Below are positions 53,966-62,890 of a DNA stretch of 64,000 nt, in pieces. Numbering within the stretch: position 1 is the first letter of the stretch; every line of letters starts with the position of its first letter. Source of the stretch: Nitrospira sp. (GTDB taxonomy: Bacteria > Nitrospirota > Nitrospiria > Nitrospirales > Nitrospiraceae); contig CP126121.1 of the NCBI GenBank assembly GCA_030123625.1, positions 124,001-188,000 of the forward strand, given 5' to 3'. The notes under the pieces were generated by a model. The model saw only the letters and a program-made list of their open reading frames with translations. It was not told where the DNA came from and made no database searches. The position numbers were made by a program, and so were the translations under genes.

Positions 53966-54402
53966 TCCTGGTCGATGCGAATCTCCTCGTCTATGCCCAT
54001 GTAACTTCTCTATCCCAACGTCAAGCCGCTCGCACCTGGCTCGATTCACGTCTGAATGGACCGACCCCGGTGGGATTGTCCTGGGCAACGTTACTCAGCT
54101 TTGTCCGGCTTGTGTCGAACCCACGTATCTTCGAGCACTCTGAATCAATCTCCGCCGCCTGGAACCAGGCCGAACAGTGGTTGACTTGCCCGGTCGTCTG
54201 GATTCCCCAACCCACGGAACGCCATCGAGACATCCTTCGTTCCTTATTGAGCGATACACTGGCGCGTTCAAACCTCGTGCCCGATGCTCATCTGGCGGCG
54301 TTGGCTATTGAGCATGGGCTGACCATCTGTTCCACCGATCGTGACTTCGCCCGTTTCCCCAATCTTTCCTGGGACGATCCTCTTCAGAAACAAAGAACCT
54401 GA
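53962..54402 (+). CDS. VapC-type PIN toxin (146 aa)
   Basis: The PIN residues are in MILVDANLLVYAHV (first Asp), ARTWLDSRLN, ARSNLVPDAHLAALAIEHGL (Asp) and ICSTDRDFARF (Asp pair). Normal length, coupled to the antitoxin by a 4-bp overlap. A complete, probably functional module next to an IS110 copy. Confidence 0.9.
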   Translation: MILVDANLLVYAHVTSLSQRQAARTWLDSRLNGPTPVGLSWATLLSFVRLVSNPRIFEHSESISAAWNQAEQWLTCPVVWIPQPTERHRDILRSLLSDTLARSNLVPDAHLAALAIEHGLTICSTDRDFARFPNLSWDDPLQKQRT

Positions 54403-54492
54403 CAGATTCGCATAGCTCCTGCTGAAGCAAAGACAGCCGAGTGAGGTTGCTGTTGATCTCACAAGCACGTCTCGCTACGATGGCCGCCTTCT

Positions 54493-54888
54493 ATGCGGTT
54501 CAAGCTTTGGAAGACAGGGATGACGACAGTGATGCTAGCCGCGTCTCTCGGTGGTTGCGTAACCAGGCACTATACGCCTTTGGGTGATGCGGATAAGGCG
54601 GAAATCGAACAGCTCAAAGAGGATGTGTATCGGGTCGAATATCGAACGAGCGCCTTCACCCCGCAGGAACAGCTGGATCTGTATCTCCGTCGCCGCTGTG
54701 CGGAGCTGACCCTCCGTGAAGGATATGACTTTTTTCATCTGGCTCAGCGCACCGACGTGCTGAGCTTCTCACGCCGCACGGCCATGACGGTGACGCTGTA
54801 CAAAGGCCAAAAGTCCGTCGGGGTTGCGAACCTCTACGATGCCAAGGACGTGCTGGCAGAGACCGCGATCGTTCCGAAGTCCCGCTAA
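54493..54888 (+). CDS. Small lipoprotein (131 aa)
   Basis: The lipobox is AASLGGC at about residues 16-22. The mature part contains EIEQLKEDVYRVEYRTSAF, LYLRRRCAELTLREGYDFF and a beta-rich C-terminus (AMTVTLYKGQKSVGVANLYD). This layout is found in conserved lipoproteins of unknown function in several phyla. Convergent with the next gene. Confidence 0.7.
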   Translation: MRFKLWKTGMTTVMLAASLGGCVTRHYTPLGDADKAEIEQLKEDVYRVEYRTSAFTPQEQLDLYLRRRCAELTLREGYDFFHLAQRTDVLSFSRRTAMTVTLYKGQKSVGVANLYDAKDVLAETAIVPKSR

Positions 54889-54909
54889 GAAGACAATCAA
54901 GAGACAGAC

Positions 54910-56883
54910 TCACTTCCAGCCCACGACTTCGCAGCGACAACGAGAGTAGAAGGCATCCGGGTGATTTCCCCATGCAATCAGTGCATGTTGCATTTCAGCA
55001 AGCTCCGATTCGGTGGCCCATTGTTCTTTCAAAATCAGTGCTCGGTGTTGATTTAAGAAGACGCCGCCGAAGTAACGGCTGAAGCCAAAGGTAAACTCCG
55101 ACGTGCCGAAGGCATCGCACGATGCCGAGGCGGCAATGTTCTGAAATCCGGCTTCTCGCAGCAGCCGCCGCTGTTTGCGCCCGAACAGTGGATCTCCACC
55201 ATTGTGTTCAATCACCCGTTTCGTCAGCTTCCAAAACCGATCGACATCTTCATGGGCCGGGTAATAGACATCCCCGTCAAAATCCGCATCGCGCAATCCA
55301 ATCATGCCGCCCGGCTTCAGGATACGCCACAGTTCTCGCAAGGCTTTCATCGGCTCGGCAAGATGATAAAGAACGGCGTGGGCCAAGACGGCGTCGAAGG
55401 TTCCGTCCTCGAATGGAAGGGCATAGAGGCTGGCATGGTGAAACTCGACGTTGCCGATCCCACGCTGCTGCGCCTCTCGACGGCCCATGTCGAGTTGGCC
55501 GTCCTCAATGTCAATCCCCACGACTCGTCCCTGCGGGACCAGCGCCGCAAGAGTGACCGTGATTCCGCCTGGCCCACATCCACAATCCAATACGTGCATA
55601 TCTGGTTTGAGATGGGGAACGAAAAATGCGGCGTCACGAGCCGCACTCCGTCTCGCCAAACCTTGCAACACCAGCGGATCGTAGCCGGCAGAATAGGCTT
55701 CGTGTTTCTCAAAGGATTCTTTGCTGGTAGAAGCGGCCCGTGGGGTCAACATGTCTAAATAGGAAGCGAACTGATGATCCTCCAGTGCCGCACCCAGTCG
55801 CTCGCACAGCCGCTTTAATAAGTGGGTCCCACGTTCACTGGAGAAGTCCAGCATGCCACCGGCGATAACCCAGGTCGTCAACGGGGCGCCGAGCCCGGCC
55901 TGAAAATCACGACGGAGATCTCCGGGAGAATACCCTTCCACGCCACCGGTCTTCAGTGTCTCATAGTACAAGCTCAACAGCGACTCCTCCATCGCCCGTC
56001 GTTGCTCGACCGACATCGAGCCTGACAAAAAATAGGCCAGATCGCGCGGGCCACGGGAGCGCCGTGCCACCTGCCAATCGAAAATGGTGACGCCTCGGCC
56101 ATCGCTCGTTCCGGCAAATGCCAAATTGTCGGCTCGGAAGTCGCCGTGCGTGAGCGTCTGGGGACCATGTGAGCACTGTTGAGAGTATTCAGGGATGACC
56201 GAAGCAAATCTTCGTGCAATCTCCCGCAAACTCGGCGTCAGAAACTCGGCGCACCGTTGTTCGAAGCGAGGCAACATCGCCTGGTACACGCCGGCTCTCG
56301 CCTGAGTCTCATCGGTGAGCGTACGCAACCACGACAATTCTTTGAGCGAGGCAGATTCCCAAAAGTGCGCGTGCAAGAGTCCGAGTTGCCGCACGGCGAT
56401 CCGAGCGTCCGTTGCCGAACAACCGGCGAGATTGTCTCCGAATTCCACCGCACTGAGATCTTCCAGCAACAGAATACTTGCGCTTGTGCCTTCATCATAC
56501 TGGCTCAAGTACGGACGGGGCACGCGTAGAGGAAAGGCCGGCTGCAACGCCACGTCTCGATAAAACCCGGCCTCGGTTTCGTAGAGTCCCACTTTGCGTA
56601 GTTGCTGCCTGACGGCTGGATCCGCGGAGGACAATTTGGCAAAGATGGTGGCGGGAGCACCGGTTTCAGGGGCATCGTACGCGACGTGGAGACAGGCCGT
56701 TTGCCCTACAAATCCACTGCCTGTGGCAATCGGCGTCACATCGATACCCACAACAGTGGCGCGGTCAAGCACCCCTGCCTGACGTAGCGCTCTCGTCAGC
56801 CATACAGAACTTATGGCATCGGGTGTCTGCGGAATTGAGAGAAGACCGTCTATCTCTGTTGTCACGACGACGGATAGTACCAC
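54910..56883 (-). CDS. Kinase-fold phosphotransferase fused to a SAM methyltransferase (657 aa)
   Basis: Residues about 20-380 are an aminoglycoside/ecdysteroid-kinase-like phosphotransferase: ATIFAKLSSADPAVR (Lys), catalytic loop THGDFRADNLAF (H246, D248, N253) and metal-binding IFDWQVARRS (D269). Residues about 390-657 are a class I methyltransferase: HVLDCGCGPGGITVTLAAL (D433), GRVVGIDIEDGQLDM, FDAVLAHAVLYHLAEP and ILKPGGMIGLRDADFD. Both sites look intact. I do not know a substrate; a small molecule phosphorylated and methylated by one chain, perhaps as detoxification, is possible. The start may be GTG 56883 or GTG 56865. Confidence 0.85.
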   Translation of the reverse strand: MVLSVVVTTEIDGLLSIPQTPDAISSVWLTRALRQAGVLDRATVVGIDVTPIATGSGFVGQTACLHVAYDAPETGAPATIFAKLSSADPAVRQQLRKVGLYETEAGFYRDVALQPAFPLRVPRPYLSQYDEGTSASILLLEDLSAVEFGDNLAGCSATDARIAVRQLGLLHAHFWESASLKELSWLRTLTDETQARAGVYQAMLPRFEQRCAEFLTPSLREIARRFASVIPEYSQQCSHGPQTLTHGDFRADNLAFAGTSDGRGVTIFDWQVARRSRGPRDLAYFLSGSMSVEQRRAMEESLLSLYYETLKTGGVEGYSPGDLRRDFQAGLGAPLTTWVIAGGMLDFSSERGTHLLKRLCERLGAALEDHQFASYLDMLTPRAASTSKESFEKHEAYSAGYDPLVLQGLARRSAARDAAFFVPHLKPDMHVLDCGCGPGGITVTLAALVPQGRVVGIDIEDGQLDMGRREAQQRGIGNVEFHHASLYALPFEDGTFDAVLAHAVLYHLAEPMKALRELWRILKPGGMIGLRDADFDGDVYYPAHEDVDRFWKLTKRVIEHNGGDPLFGRKQRRLLREAGFQNIAASASCDAFGTSEFTFGFSRYFGGVFLNQHRALILKEQWATESELAEMQHALIAWGNHPDAFYSRCRCEVVGWK

Positions 56884-57026
56884 ACCCCCTCACAATGGAC
56901 ATATTACGAAATGTGCGTAAGGGCATACATGGGTCTTGCGCCGGTCCTCCGACGCTGGCAATCTTCCGCTGATTTACTTCACTGCAGGCATGACACGAGC
57001 CGGAGCACATTGCGCCAAAATACAAT

Positions 57027-57971
57027 ATGAATACACTGGGCCACTCTCTTTCGCCGACCATCATCACTGTGCTGCTCGTATTTCAGGCAGGCTGTGGAGC
57101 AACACAGCTTGGGATGTGCGCGCCGCATACGAAAGAAGAAGGTGCGCCTACTCGGAATTGGGTCGAGTGTTTCGACCAACCATTCCCGCACGGGGGCATC
57201 ACCCATTCGGTGTTCTGCCTGCATGACGGCACCGACAAGCCTCCGGTGATTTTGCTCCATGAGTTGACCGGACTGTCACCGGGGACACTTGCTTACGCCG
57301 AAGCGCTCTCGCAGGACTTCACTGTGTACGTGCCCCTGCTTTTCGGCGAGAAAGGCAAGTTTTCTCTTACAAAAGGATTGTCAGCCTATTGGTTCGTAGG
57401 ATCAATACAGTTTTTCCCCGGCGGAGAATGGGGCGCTCCCCCTCAGGGAAGTGCTCCTATTGTGAACTGGTTGCGAGGTGTGGTGCAGAAGATTGGAGAA
57501 CGGCATACTCACCAGCGCATCGGCATCATTGGAAACTGTTTGACAGGCCCTCTTCCTCTCGCGCTGCTGAATCATCCTCGCGTCAATGCCGCGGTGGTGG
57601 CCCAGCCGTCACTGCCTCTCCGTTTCTGGTGGCACACGGATGCCGATCGCCGATCTCTCGGTCTGTCGACCGACGATCTGCAGTACGCGCGGAAGAGCAC
57701 TGCGAAAATCTATGGGCTGAGATTTGAAACAGATTGCATGTCGGCGTCGGCTAAACAAGATACGCTGCGCGACGAATTCGGCGATCGCTACATGAACGGT
57801 GAGATCCTGGCAAGCGCATATCACATCGAAGGAAAGCCGGTCAAGGCGCACAGCACGCTGATCGGTTCGTGGAGAGCGCAGGGCGAGGCGGGACGGCCTT
57901 CGCGAGACGCGCGAGAAAGAGTTCGAACGTTCCTTCTGGAGGAACTCAGTGAGCTTGCGTCGCACGGATGA
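57027..57971 (+). CDS. Dienelactone-hydrolase-like lipoprotein (314 aa)
   Basis: A signal and lipobox (VLLVFQAGC) near residues 16-24 predict a lipoprotein. The hydrolase core has VILLHELTGLSPGTLAYAEA, the nucleophile elbow IIGNCLTGPLPL with the expected Cys, and a late conserved region SAYHIEGKPVKAHSTLIG. Unlike the homologue at 36707, its nucleophile is present. The stop overlaps a 37-codon frame. Confidence 0.82.
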   Translation: MNTLGHSLSPTIITVLLVFQAGCGATQLGMCAPHTKEEGAPTRNWVECFDQPFPHGGITHSVFCLHDGTDKPPVILLHELTGLSPGTLAYAEALSQDFTVYVPLLFGEKGKFSLTKGLSAYWFVGSIQFFPGGEWGAPPQGSAPIVNWLRGVVQKIGERHTHQRIGIIGNCLTGPLPLALLNHPRVNAAVVAQPSLPLRFWWHTDADRRSLGLSTDDLQYARKSTAKIYGLRFETDCMSASAKQDTLRDEFGDRYMNGEILASAYHIEGKPVKAHSTLIGSWRAQGEAGRPSRDARERVRTFLLEELSELASHG

Positions 57972-58081
57972 ACGGCATCGAATACAAACCGGAACTCATT
58001 CGGGATCTCCGCTTCGGCGAGTTTCCCGAGAAGGATCAGCGATTCCTGCCAGCCAAGATAGCACTCCGAGAGGCAAGGTGA
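57968..58081 (+). CDS. Possible 37-aa protein coupled to the hydrolase
   Basis: An ATGA overlap with the upstream gene begins a frame MNGIEYKPELIRDLRFGEFP, then KDQRFLPAKIALREAR. There is no known family. Coupling is the only argument for translation; it may be a remnant of a larger gene. Confidence 0.35.
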   Translation: MNGIEYKPELIRDLRFGEFPEKDQRFLPAKIALREAR

Positions 58082-58195
58082 TATGGCAGAACACTGGATG
58101 AGGCAGTGGGCAGCGAATTTCGATCAACCGGGCGGTTTTTCGTCTTGGGTGACGGAACCGACGGGTGGCCACTCACACAGAATGAGGCTCTCCCC

Positions 58196-59122
58196 ATGAA
58201 AGCGGTACGATTACATCAAGCGGGTGGCCCCGAGTCGCTTCTCTATGAAGAAAATGCGCCGAAACCGATTCCAAAAGATAATCAGGTGCTCGTTCAGGTC
58301 TATGCTACAGCGATCACGCCGACTGAGTTCGACTGGTATCCCACATTCCATACTCCTGACGGGGACATGAGACCGTTCCCGATTATTCTCGGTCACGAAT
58401 TCTCGGGCGTTGTTGAAGCGGTCGGGCCGGATTGCACGGAGGTACAGGCGGGAGATCCTATCTATGGACTGAGTGATTGGTTCATAGACGGGGCTCAAGC
58501 GGAATATTGTGTGACCGTTCCTGCCGATATTGCACCGAAGCCTGTCACGCTTGAACATACTCAGGCCGCGGTCGTACCGATCTCAGCGCTTACCGCCTGG
58601 CAGGCGCTCATCGATCACGCGCACCTTTCGGGAGGACAACGGGTGTTGATCCATGGTGCCGCCGGCGGTGTCGGCGGTTTTGCAGTGCAGCTGGCCCGGC
58701 GCCAGAGGGCACACGTGATCGCAACGACCTCGGCGGCGAACACCGACTTTGTCAAGTCACTCGGCGCCGATGATGCCATAGATTACCGGCTCACAGCGTT
58801 TGAAACGGTCGTCGGAGACATCGATGTCGTGCTTGATACGGTAGGAGGAGACACAAGAGACCGTTCATGGGGAGTTCTCCGGAAGGGTGGCCGGGTGGTG
58901 ACCATTGCCGCAGATGCCGAAAGAGCGAAGGAGCAGCGGGTGCGCGACGCCTTCTTCATTGTTCAACCAAACCGGAATCAGTTGATGGAAATTTCGCGTC
59001 TGATCGACCACGGCATCATCCAACCAGTTGCAGGTACGATCTTCTCGATGGAAAACTTTCGGCAGGCCTACGAACAGAAACCCGCGCGTGGCAAGAATGT
59101 CCTCCGAATCGCGGAGACGTGA
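58196..59122 (+). CDS. Zinc-free MDR/quinone-oxidoreductase-like protein (308 aa)
   Basis: Medium-chain reductase fold with MKAVRLHQAGGPESLLYEEN, IILGHEFSGVVEAVGPDC, GGQRVLIHGAAGGVGGFAVQLARR (NADPH-binding) and SLGADDAIDYR. The catalytic zinc ligands of alcohol dehydrogenases are absent, as in quinone reductases. ATG 58196 is the family-consistent start. It leads a redox-repair stretch with msrB and glutathione peroxidase. Confidence 0.9.
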   Translation: MKAVRLHQAGGPESLLYEENAPKPIPKDNQVLVQVYATAITPTEFDWYPTFHTPDGDMRPFPIILGHEFSGVVEAVGPDCTEVQAGDPIYGLSDWFIDGAQAEYCVTVPADIAPKPVTLEHTQAAVVPISALTAWQALIDHAHLSGGQRVLIHGAAGGVGGFAVQLARRQRAHVIATTSAANTDFVKSLGADDAIDYRLTAFETVVGDIDVVLDTVGGDTRDRSWGVLRKGGRVVTIAADAERAKEQRVRDAFFIVQPNRNQLMEISRLIDHGIIQPVAGTIFSMENFRQAYEQKPARGKNVLRIAET

Positions 59123-59235
59123 TGGATGATCAGGAGAAGTACACGCCAATGATGACAATATCCGAATGCGAGCAAGACCGAAGCGGCCAAGCTGAAACAC
59201 ATGCCTCATCTGGCCGCCCAATGGAGGATCTATGA
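59122..59235 (+). CDS. Possible 37-aa protein between the reductase and msrB
   Basis: ATG 59122 overlaps the reductase stop (TGATG) and the stop overlaps the msrB ATG (ATGA). The frame reads MDDQEKYTPMMTISECEQDR and ends GRPMEDL. No family is recognised. Tight coupling on both sides makes translation plausible but unproven. Confidence 0.4.
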   Translation: MDDQEKYTPMMTISECEQDRSGQAETHASSGRPMEDL

Positions 59236-59738
59236 TGCAGCATGAAGACCATTCCCACACAGCGGATCGCGGAGCGAACTCTTCAGCGGAGATTCTGAAA
59301 TGGGATGATGTGCTCCGTTTGGCTCGTCACGGTAATCCTCCGCCGCCGCGCCGAGTAGAGAAGACCGATGCCCAGTGGCGCGCGCTCCTCACCGACGAAC
59401 AATTCCGCATTACACGCCTGAAGGGAACTGAGCAGGCACACAGCTCGGACATGTGTCGGCTGTTCAGTCCCGGACAATATCGGTGTCTTTGCTGTGAGAC
59501 AGTGCTGTTCAATGCGGCAGGCAAATATCAAAGCCATTCCGGCTGGCCCAGTTTTACCCAACCGGTGGCGCCGGGCATAATCGCCTATCACCAGGACGAC
59601 AGATATGGCATGCGTCGGATCGAGACGACGTGTAATGTATGCGATGCTCATCTCGGCCATGTGTTCCCGGATGGACCTGAACCGAGCGGGTTACGGTTCT
59701 GTATCAATGCCCTCTCGTTGCGGAAGGCTGAGGATTGA
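59232..59738 (+). CDS. msrB: MsrB, methionine-R-sulfoxide reductase
   Basis: The SelR/MsrB domain has structural zinc Cys pairs in YRCLCCETVLF and TTCNVCDAHLGH, the substrate motif YQSHSGWPSF, and the catalytic Cys in GLRFCINALSL. The N-terminus has a His/Asp-rich tail (MMQHEDHSHTADRG). It repairs oxidised protein methionine. It starts inside the preceding short frame. Confidence 0.93.
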   Translation: MMQHEDHSHTADRGANSSAEILKWDDVLRLARHGNPPPPRRVEKTDAQWRALLTDEQFRITRLKGTEQAHSSDMCRLFSPGQYRCLCCETVLFNAAGKYQSHSGWPSFTQPVAPGIIAYHQDDRYGMRRIETTCNVCDAHLGHVFPDGPEPSGLRFCINALSLRKAED

Positions 59739-59779
59739 TCTGGAAGCGCCTTATCCGCGCCGGGACTCTCCGCGGGCTT

Positions 59780-60256
59780 CTACAGCCTCGCGGCTAGATC
59801 GGCCTCAATCGCTTCCGGTTTATCGCTCGGCGCATAGCGCTTCACGACCGTACCGTCGGAGCCCACGAGGAACTTGGTGAAGTTCCACTTGATCGCTTCG
59901 GTACCCAGAATCCCGGGTTTCTCCGATTTGAGGTAGTGGTAGAGTGGGTGCGCATTCCCCCCGTTCACTTGGATCTTTGCGAACATCGGGAAGGTAACGC
60001 CGTAGCTCCTGGTGCAGAACTGGGCGATCTCGGCTTCGCCGCTCGGCTCCTGGTGCCCGAACTGATTGCAGGGAAACCCAAGCACCGCAAATCCCCGATC
60101 TTTGAATTTGTCGTAGAGTGCTTGCAGCCCCTGGTACTGCGGCGTGAGCCCGCACTCGCTCGCGACATTGACGATGAGCAGCGTCTTGCCGCGGTACGCC
60201 TCCATCTTCTGAGGCTTGCCGTCGATTGTGATGAGGTCGATGTCGTAAAAGTTCAT
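59780..60256 (-). CDS. Glutathione-peroxidase family thiol peroxidase (158 aa)
   Basis: The catalytic motif is LLIVNVASECGLTPQYQGL, with peroxidatic Cys (not selenocysteine), followed by VLGFPCNQFGHQEPG-like VLGFPCNQFGHQEPSGEAEI and IKWNFTKFLVGSDGTVVKRY. The FPCNQF Cys is the resolving residue, so it is probably thioredoxin-dependent. Convergent with msrB. Confidence 0.93.
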   Translation of the reverse strand: MNFYDIDLITIDGKPQKMEAYRGKTLLIVNVASECGLTPQYQGLQALYDKFKDRGFAVLGFPCNQFGHQEPSGEAEIAQFCTRSYGVTFPMFAKIQVNGGNAHPLYHYLKSEKPGILGTEAIKWNFTKFLVGSDGTVVKRYAPSDKPEAIEADLAARL

Positions 60257-60613
60257 AGATTCCCAATCAAGGTGTATTCTTGGCCAACCGATAGATGCCT
60301 ATGCTCCAACGATCCGGTACTCCGTTACCATCATCCCATCGGCAATATGGGGAGATTAAAGCATAGTCGGCAGTACAGTCGCCACAGCCATCCGTCGGGT
60401 TTCCAAAACAGGCACGTGAACTGTCTTCCCTCTGACGGTAGCAACGCTCCCGCCACTTCGTTTGTCCGAAACTTCAGCAGGGCCGCCTCATCCTCATCGG
60501 CACGCTTGGATCTTCACCCAACGGAACGGCACCCAATGGCGCATCCAGCTGCACTGGAAGGTTGACCTTACCTGGCTTATCATGTTTCTATCTATCTGCC
60601 CTGAGAGGTCCAT
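60257..60613. other. Intergenic stretch upstream of glutathione peroxidase
   Basis: No supported gene. It must hold the promoters of both flanking, divergent genes. Confidence 0.45.
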
Positions 60614-60940
60614 ATGAACTCAATGAATTCAGCGACTGCGTTTCGATTCCTCATCCTAGTGATTCCTGAAGTCTTGGTGATCTTTCGTCTATTTCCTGCT
60701 GAACATCCGAGGTACGGAAAACCCAAGGCCGTCGCGCTGGAAACGCAAGAACACCAATCACGCCAAGTAGGACAGGACCGAATCGTGGAAAGCAGTGAGC
60801 GGGAGAAAGACACGTTCGACAAGTTCCTGAGTCACGAACTTTGGTTGAAAACCCATTACCAATCGCACGACACGACATCAGGTTACGATTACAATCACTA
60901 TCGGCCTGCTTACAAGTATGGGTTCGACCTGCCCCTTTGA
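60614..60940 (+). CDS. Small exported or membrane-anchored protein (108 aa)
   Basis: An AGAGG site precedes the ATG. A hydrophobic N-terminal stretch (FRFLILVIPEVLVIFRLF) is an anchor or signal. The rest is polar, ending SGYDYNHYRPAYKYGFDLPL, a Tyr-rich tail. I do not recognise it. Confidence 0.5.
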   Translation: MNSMNSATAFRFLILVIPEVLVIFRLFPAEHPRYGKPKAVALETQEHQSRQVGQDRIVESSEREKDTFDKFLSHELWLKTHYQSHDTTSGYDYNHYRPAYKYGFDLPL

Positions 60941-61167
60941 TCCGCATAATCAAAAGGGAACAGGCTGGAAGAGCATCGAACCCTAAGCGCGCCAAAACTG
61001 GATGGACGTATCATGGGACCGTGGAGTCAGCACCACCAAGCCGTTCTCTACGGGTGCGGACAGGGTGTCACATCAGAAGTCGGGCATGAGAAGAACCGAA
61101 TTCTGGAGGCCCTTTTTACACGAGTGGGGAATGCATCAATATCAACTTCAACTACAAGGAGGGTTGG

Positions 61168-61269
61168 ATGGATCATATCAAATTGATGATCTATGGTTTT
61201 ATCGGCATGGGAGCCCTAGTTGCAATCATTGCTTTGCTCACACAGATGCTCGGCATCGCCAGAGGCTGA
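61168..61269 (+). CDS. Single-TM small protein (33 aa)
   Basis: A near-perfect ribosome binding site (AAGGAGGG, spacing about 5) precedes ATG 61168. The product MDHIKLMIYGFIGMGALVAI, then IALLTQMLGIARG is one transmembrane helix with a basic N-terminal side. It resembles the many short membrane peptides that modulate larger partners. Which partner is unknown. Confidence 0.55.
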   Translation: MDHIKLMIYGFIGMGALVAIIALLTQMLGIARG

Positions 61270-61433
61270 TGCAGCAAGCCTGATGAGTTCTAGGATCGGG
61301 AAGATGAGGTTCATACCACGCTTCGTATGAGCCGACGGCTATTCAGCGCTCTATCGTAATGGCCGGCGGATACACCTCTTCGACTTCGACTTTCTTCATG
61401 AAGGAAGTCGATGCTGACCGAGGCCCAAAGCAA

Positions 61434-61463
61434 GAGCCCGACGATCTTCTGATCGTCGGGCTC
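61434..61463. terminator. Strong hairpin terminator
   Basis: GAGCCCGACGATC (61434-61446) and GATCGTCGGGCTC (61451-61463) pair perfectly over a TTCT loop and are followed by TTTGT. It ends the small-protein transcript before xthA. Confidence 0.85.
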
Positions 61464-61551
61464 TTTGTAACCCCCACAGACGTCAGTCTTCCGGAGTGCG
61501 AGTCTCAGTAAGGTCTTTGCTACCTGAGTCACGCTTGGATAATCTTTACGC

Positions 61552-62430
61552 ATGCGTATTGCCACCTGGAATGTGAACTCGCTGAAGGCTCGCCTGGAAA
61601 AGGTCATATGGTGGCTGGATCGGGCGAAGCCGGATGTGCTCCTGATGCAGGAAACGAAGTTGTCGGACGCCGACGCGCCTGTCACATTATTCAAGCAGGC
61701 CGGATACGAGCTGGTGCACCATGGTGAGGGGCGATGGAACGGCGTGGCGATCGCGAGTCGATGCGGCATCGGCAGCGTGATCACGAATTTTGGAGAGCCG
61801 TTACGGCCGGCGCAGACGTCTGAAACCGGTGATGATGAACCGCTGGCTGAGGCGAGGATGCTCGCGGCGGAATGCGGGAACCTGTTCGTCATCTGCGTGT
61901 ACGCCCCAAACGGCAGGCAGGTCGATTCGCCGTTTTATGAAGCGAAACTCGCGTGGTTCAGCAGGCTGACTCGCTGGATCGACGAGGCCGTCGCTCCGGA
62001 CACAGCAGCCGTTATCGGCGGCGATTTCAATGTCGCACCGAAAGATATCGATGTGTGGGATCCCCGCGCCTGTTATGGCGGCACGCACGTGTCGGAGCGT
62101 GAGCGGCAGGCGTTCGCACGGCTCTCGAGCGCGGGATTCGTCGATGCGTATCGATTGCATCATCCGGAACCAGGGCGGTACACGTGGTGGGACTACCGCG
62201 CCGGCAGTTTTTATAAAAATTTCGGCATGCGCATCGACCATCTATTGGTGACAACCTCATTAACACACCGTGTCGTCTGGGCAGAAATCGATCGTGAGGC
62301 ACGGAAGGGAAAACCTGTACCCTCGGACCACGCACCGCTGGTCATCGACATCGACAGCCCCGGCCATCCGTTCGATTCCGGCTGGACGTCAGCGGAGTCG
62401 CGCATCGCGGCGCGCCTGCGGAAGCAGTGA
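61552..62430 (+). CDS. xthA: Exodeoxyribonuclease III
   Basis: The EEP-fold AP endonuclease/3'-exonuclease: MRIATWNVNSLKARLEKVI, LLMQETKLSD (catalytic Glu), CVYAPNGRQVDSPFYEAKLAW (Tyr), VIGGDFNVAPKDIDVWD (Asp/Asn), YTWWDYRAG, and the closing His-Asp in SDHAPLVID. It repairs abasic and 3'-blocked ends after oxidative damage, fitting the neighbouring redox genes. Normal length. Confidence 0.95.
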   Translation: MRIATWNVNSLKARLEKVIWWLDRAKPDVLLMQETKLSDADAPVTLFKQAGYELVHHGEGRWNGVAIASRCGIGSVITNFGEPLRPAQTSETGDDEPLAEARMLAAECGNLFVICVYAPNGRQVDSPFYEAKLAWFSRLTRWIDEAVAPDTAAVIGGDFNVAPKDIDVWDPRACYGGTHVSERERQAFARLSSAGFVDAYRLHHPEPGRYTWWDYRAGSFYKNFGMRIDHLLVTTSLTHRVVWAEIDREARKGKPVPSDHAPLVIDIDSPGHPFDSGWTSAESRIAARLRKQ

Positions 62431-62527
62431 TGAGCCAGGGCTGTGAGTTCCATCAGTAACCTTCACATGGCCTTCGATGTTTGATTGCAAGACCCTTTAC
62501 CTTTTGGTCATCGGGCGGAAGTGAGCT

Positions 62528-62890
62528 ATGGCGGAAAGACTGACAGAAGCCCAATGTTGGGCTCTGTTCGAGCACCTGTTTCCAAATGGCCTCGACGATC
62601 ACGCCTTAGTCGAAGAACTGGCGCCCGAGGGGTGGGATCGGTCTCCTTTGCTGCACGTCTCCCATCCTACCGCGGAGCAGGTCTATGAGGAAACGATGAA
62701 GATCCGTGAGAATTTCAGAAACCTTCTCAAGAGGGACCCCGTAACGCCCGAAGCGGAACCGCCACTCACCCTGGATGCAGTCAGCCGCGAGATGATCTAC
62801 CGGGCACCAAATCTCGTGGAAGAATGCGCGGACTTACTAGTGTGGTGTCTCTCAAATAGCTATACAGTCAGCACCTGCCTGGCTCGGTGA
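62528..62890 (+). CDS. Hypothetical protein, 3' end altered by IS630 (120 aa as read)
   Basis: Begins MAERLTEAQCWALFEHLFPNG and is helical and charged, with a middle segment REMIYRAPNLVEECADLL. The last 17 or so codons come from the IS630 end that starts near 62838, so the natural C-terminus is lost. The family is not recognised. Confidence 0.6.
   Translation: MAERLTEAQCWALFEHLFPNGLDDHALVEELAPEGWDRSPLLHVSHPTAEQVYEETMKIRENFRNLLKRDPVTPEAEPPLTLDAVSREMIYRAPNLVEECADLLVWCLSNSYTVSTCLAR

Noticed and set aside
61311-61892. 193-codon minus-strand frame overlapping xthA
   Set aside because: It is antisense to xthA and crosses the perfect terminator hairpin.
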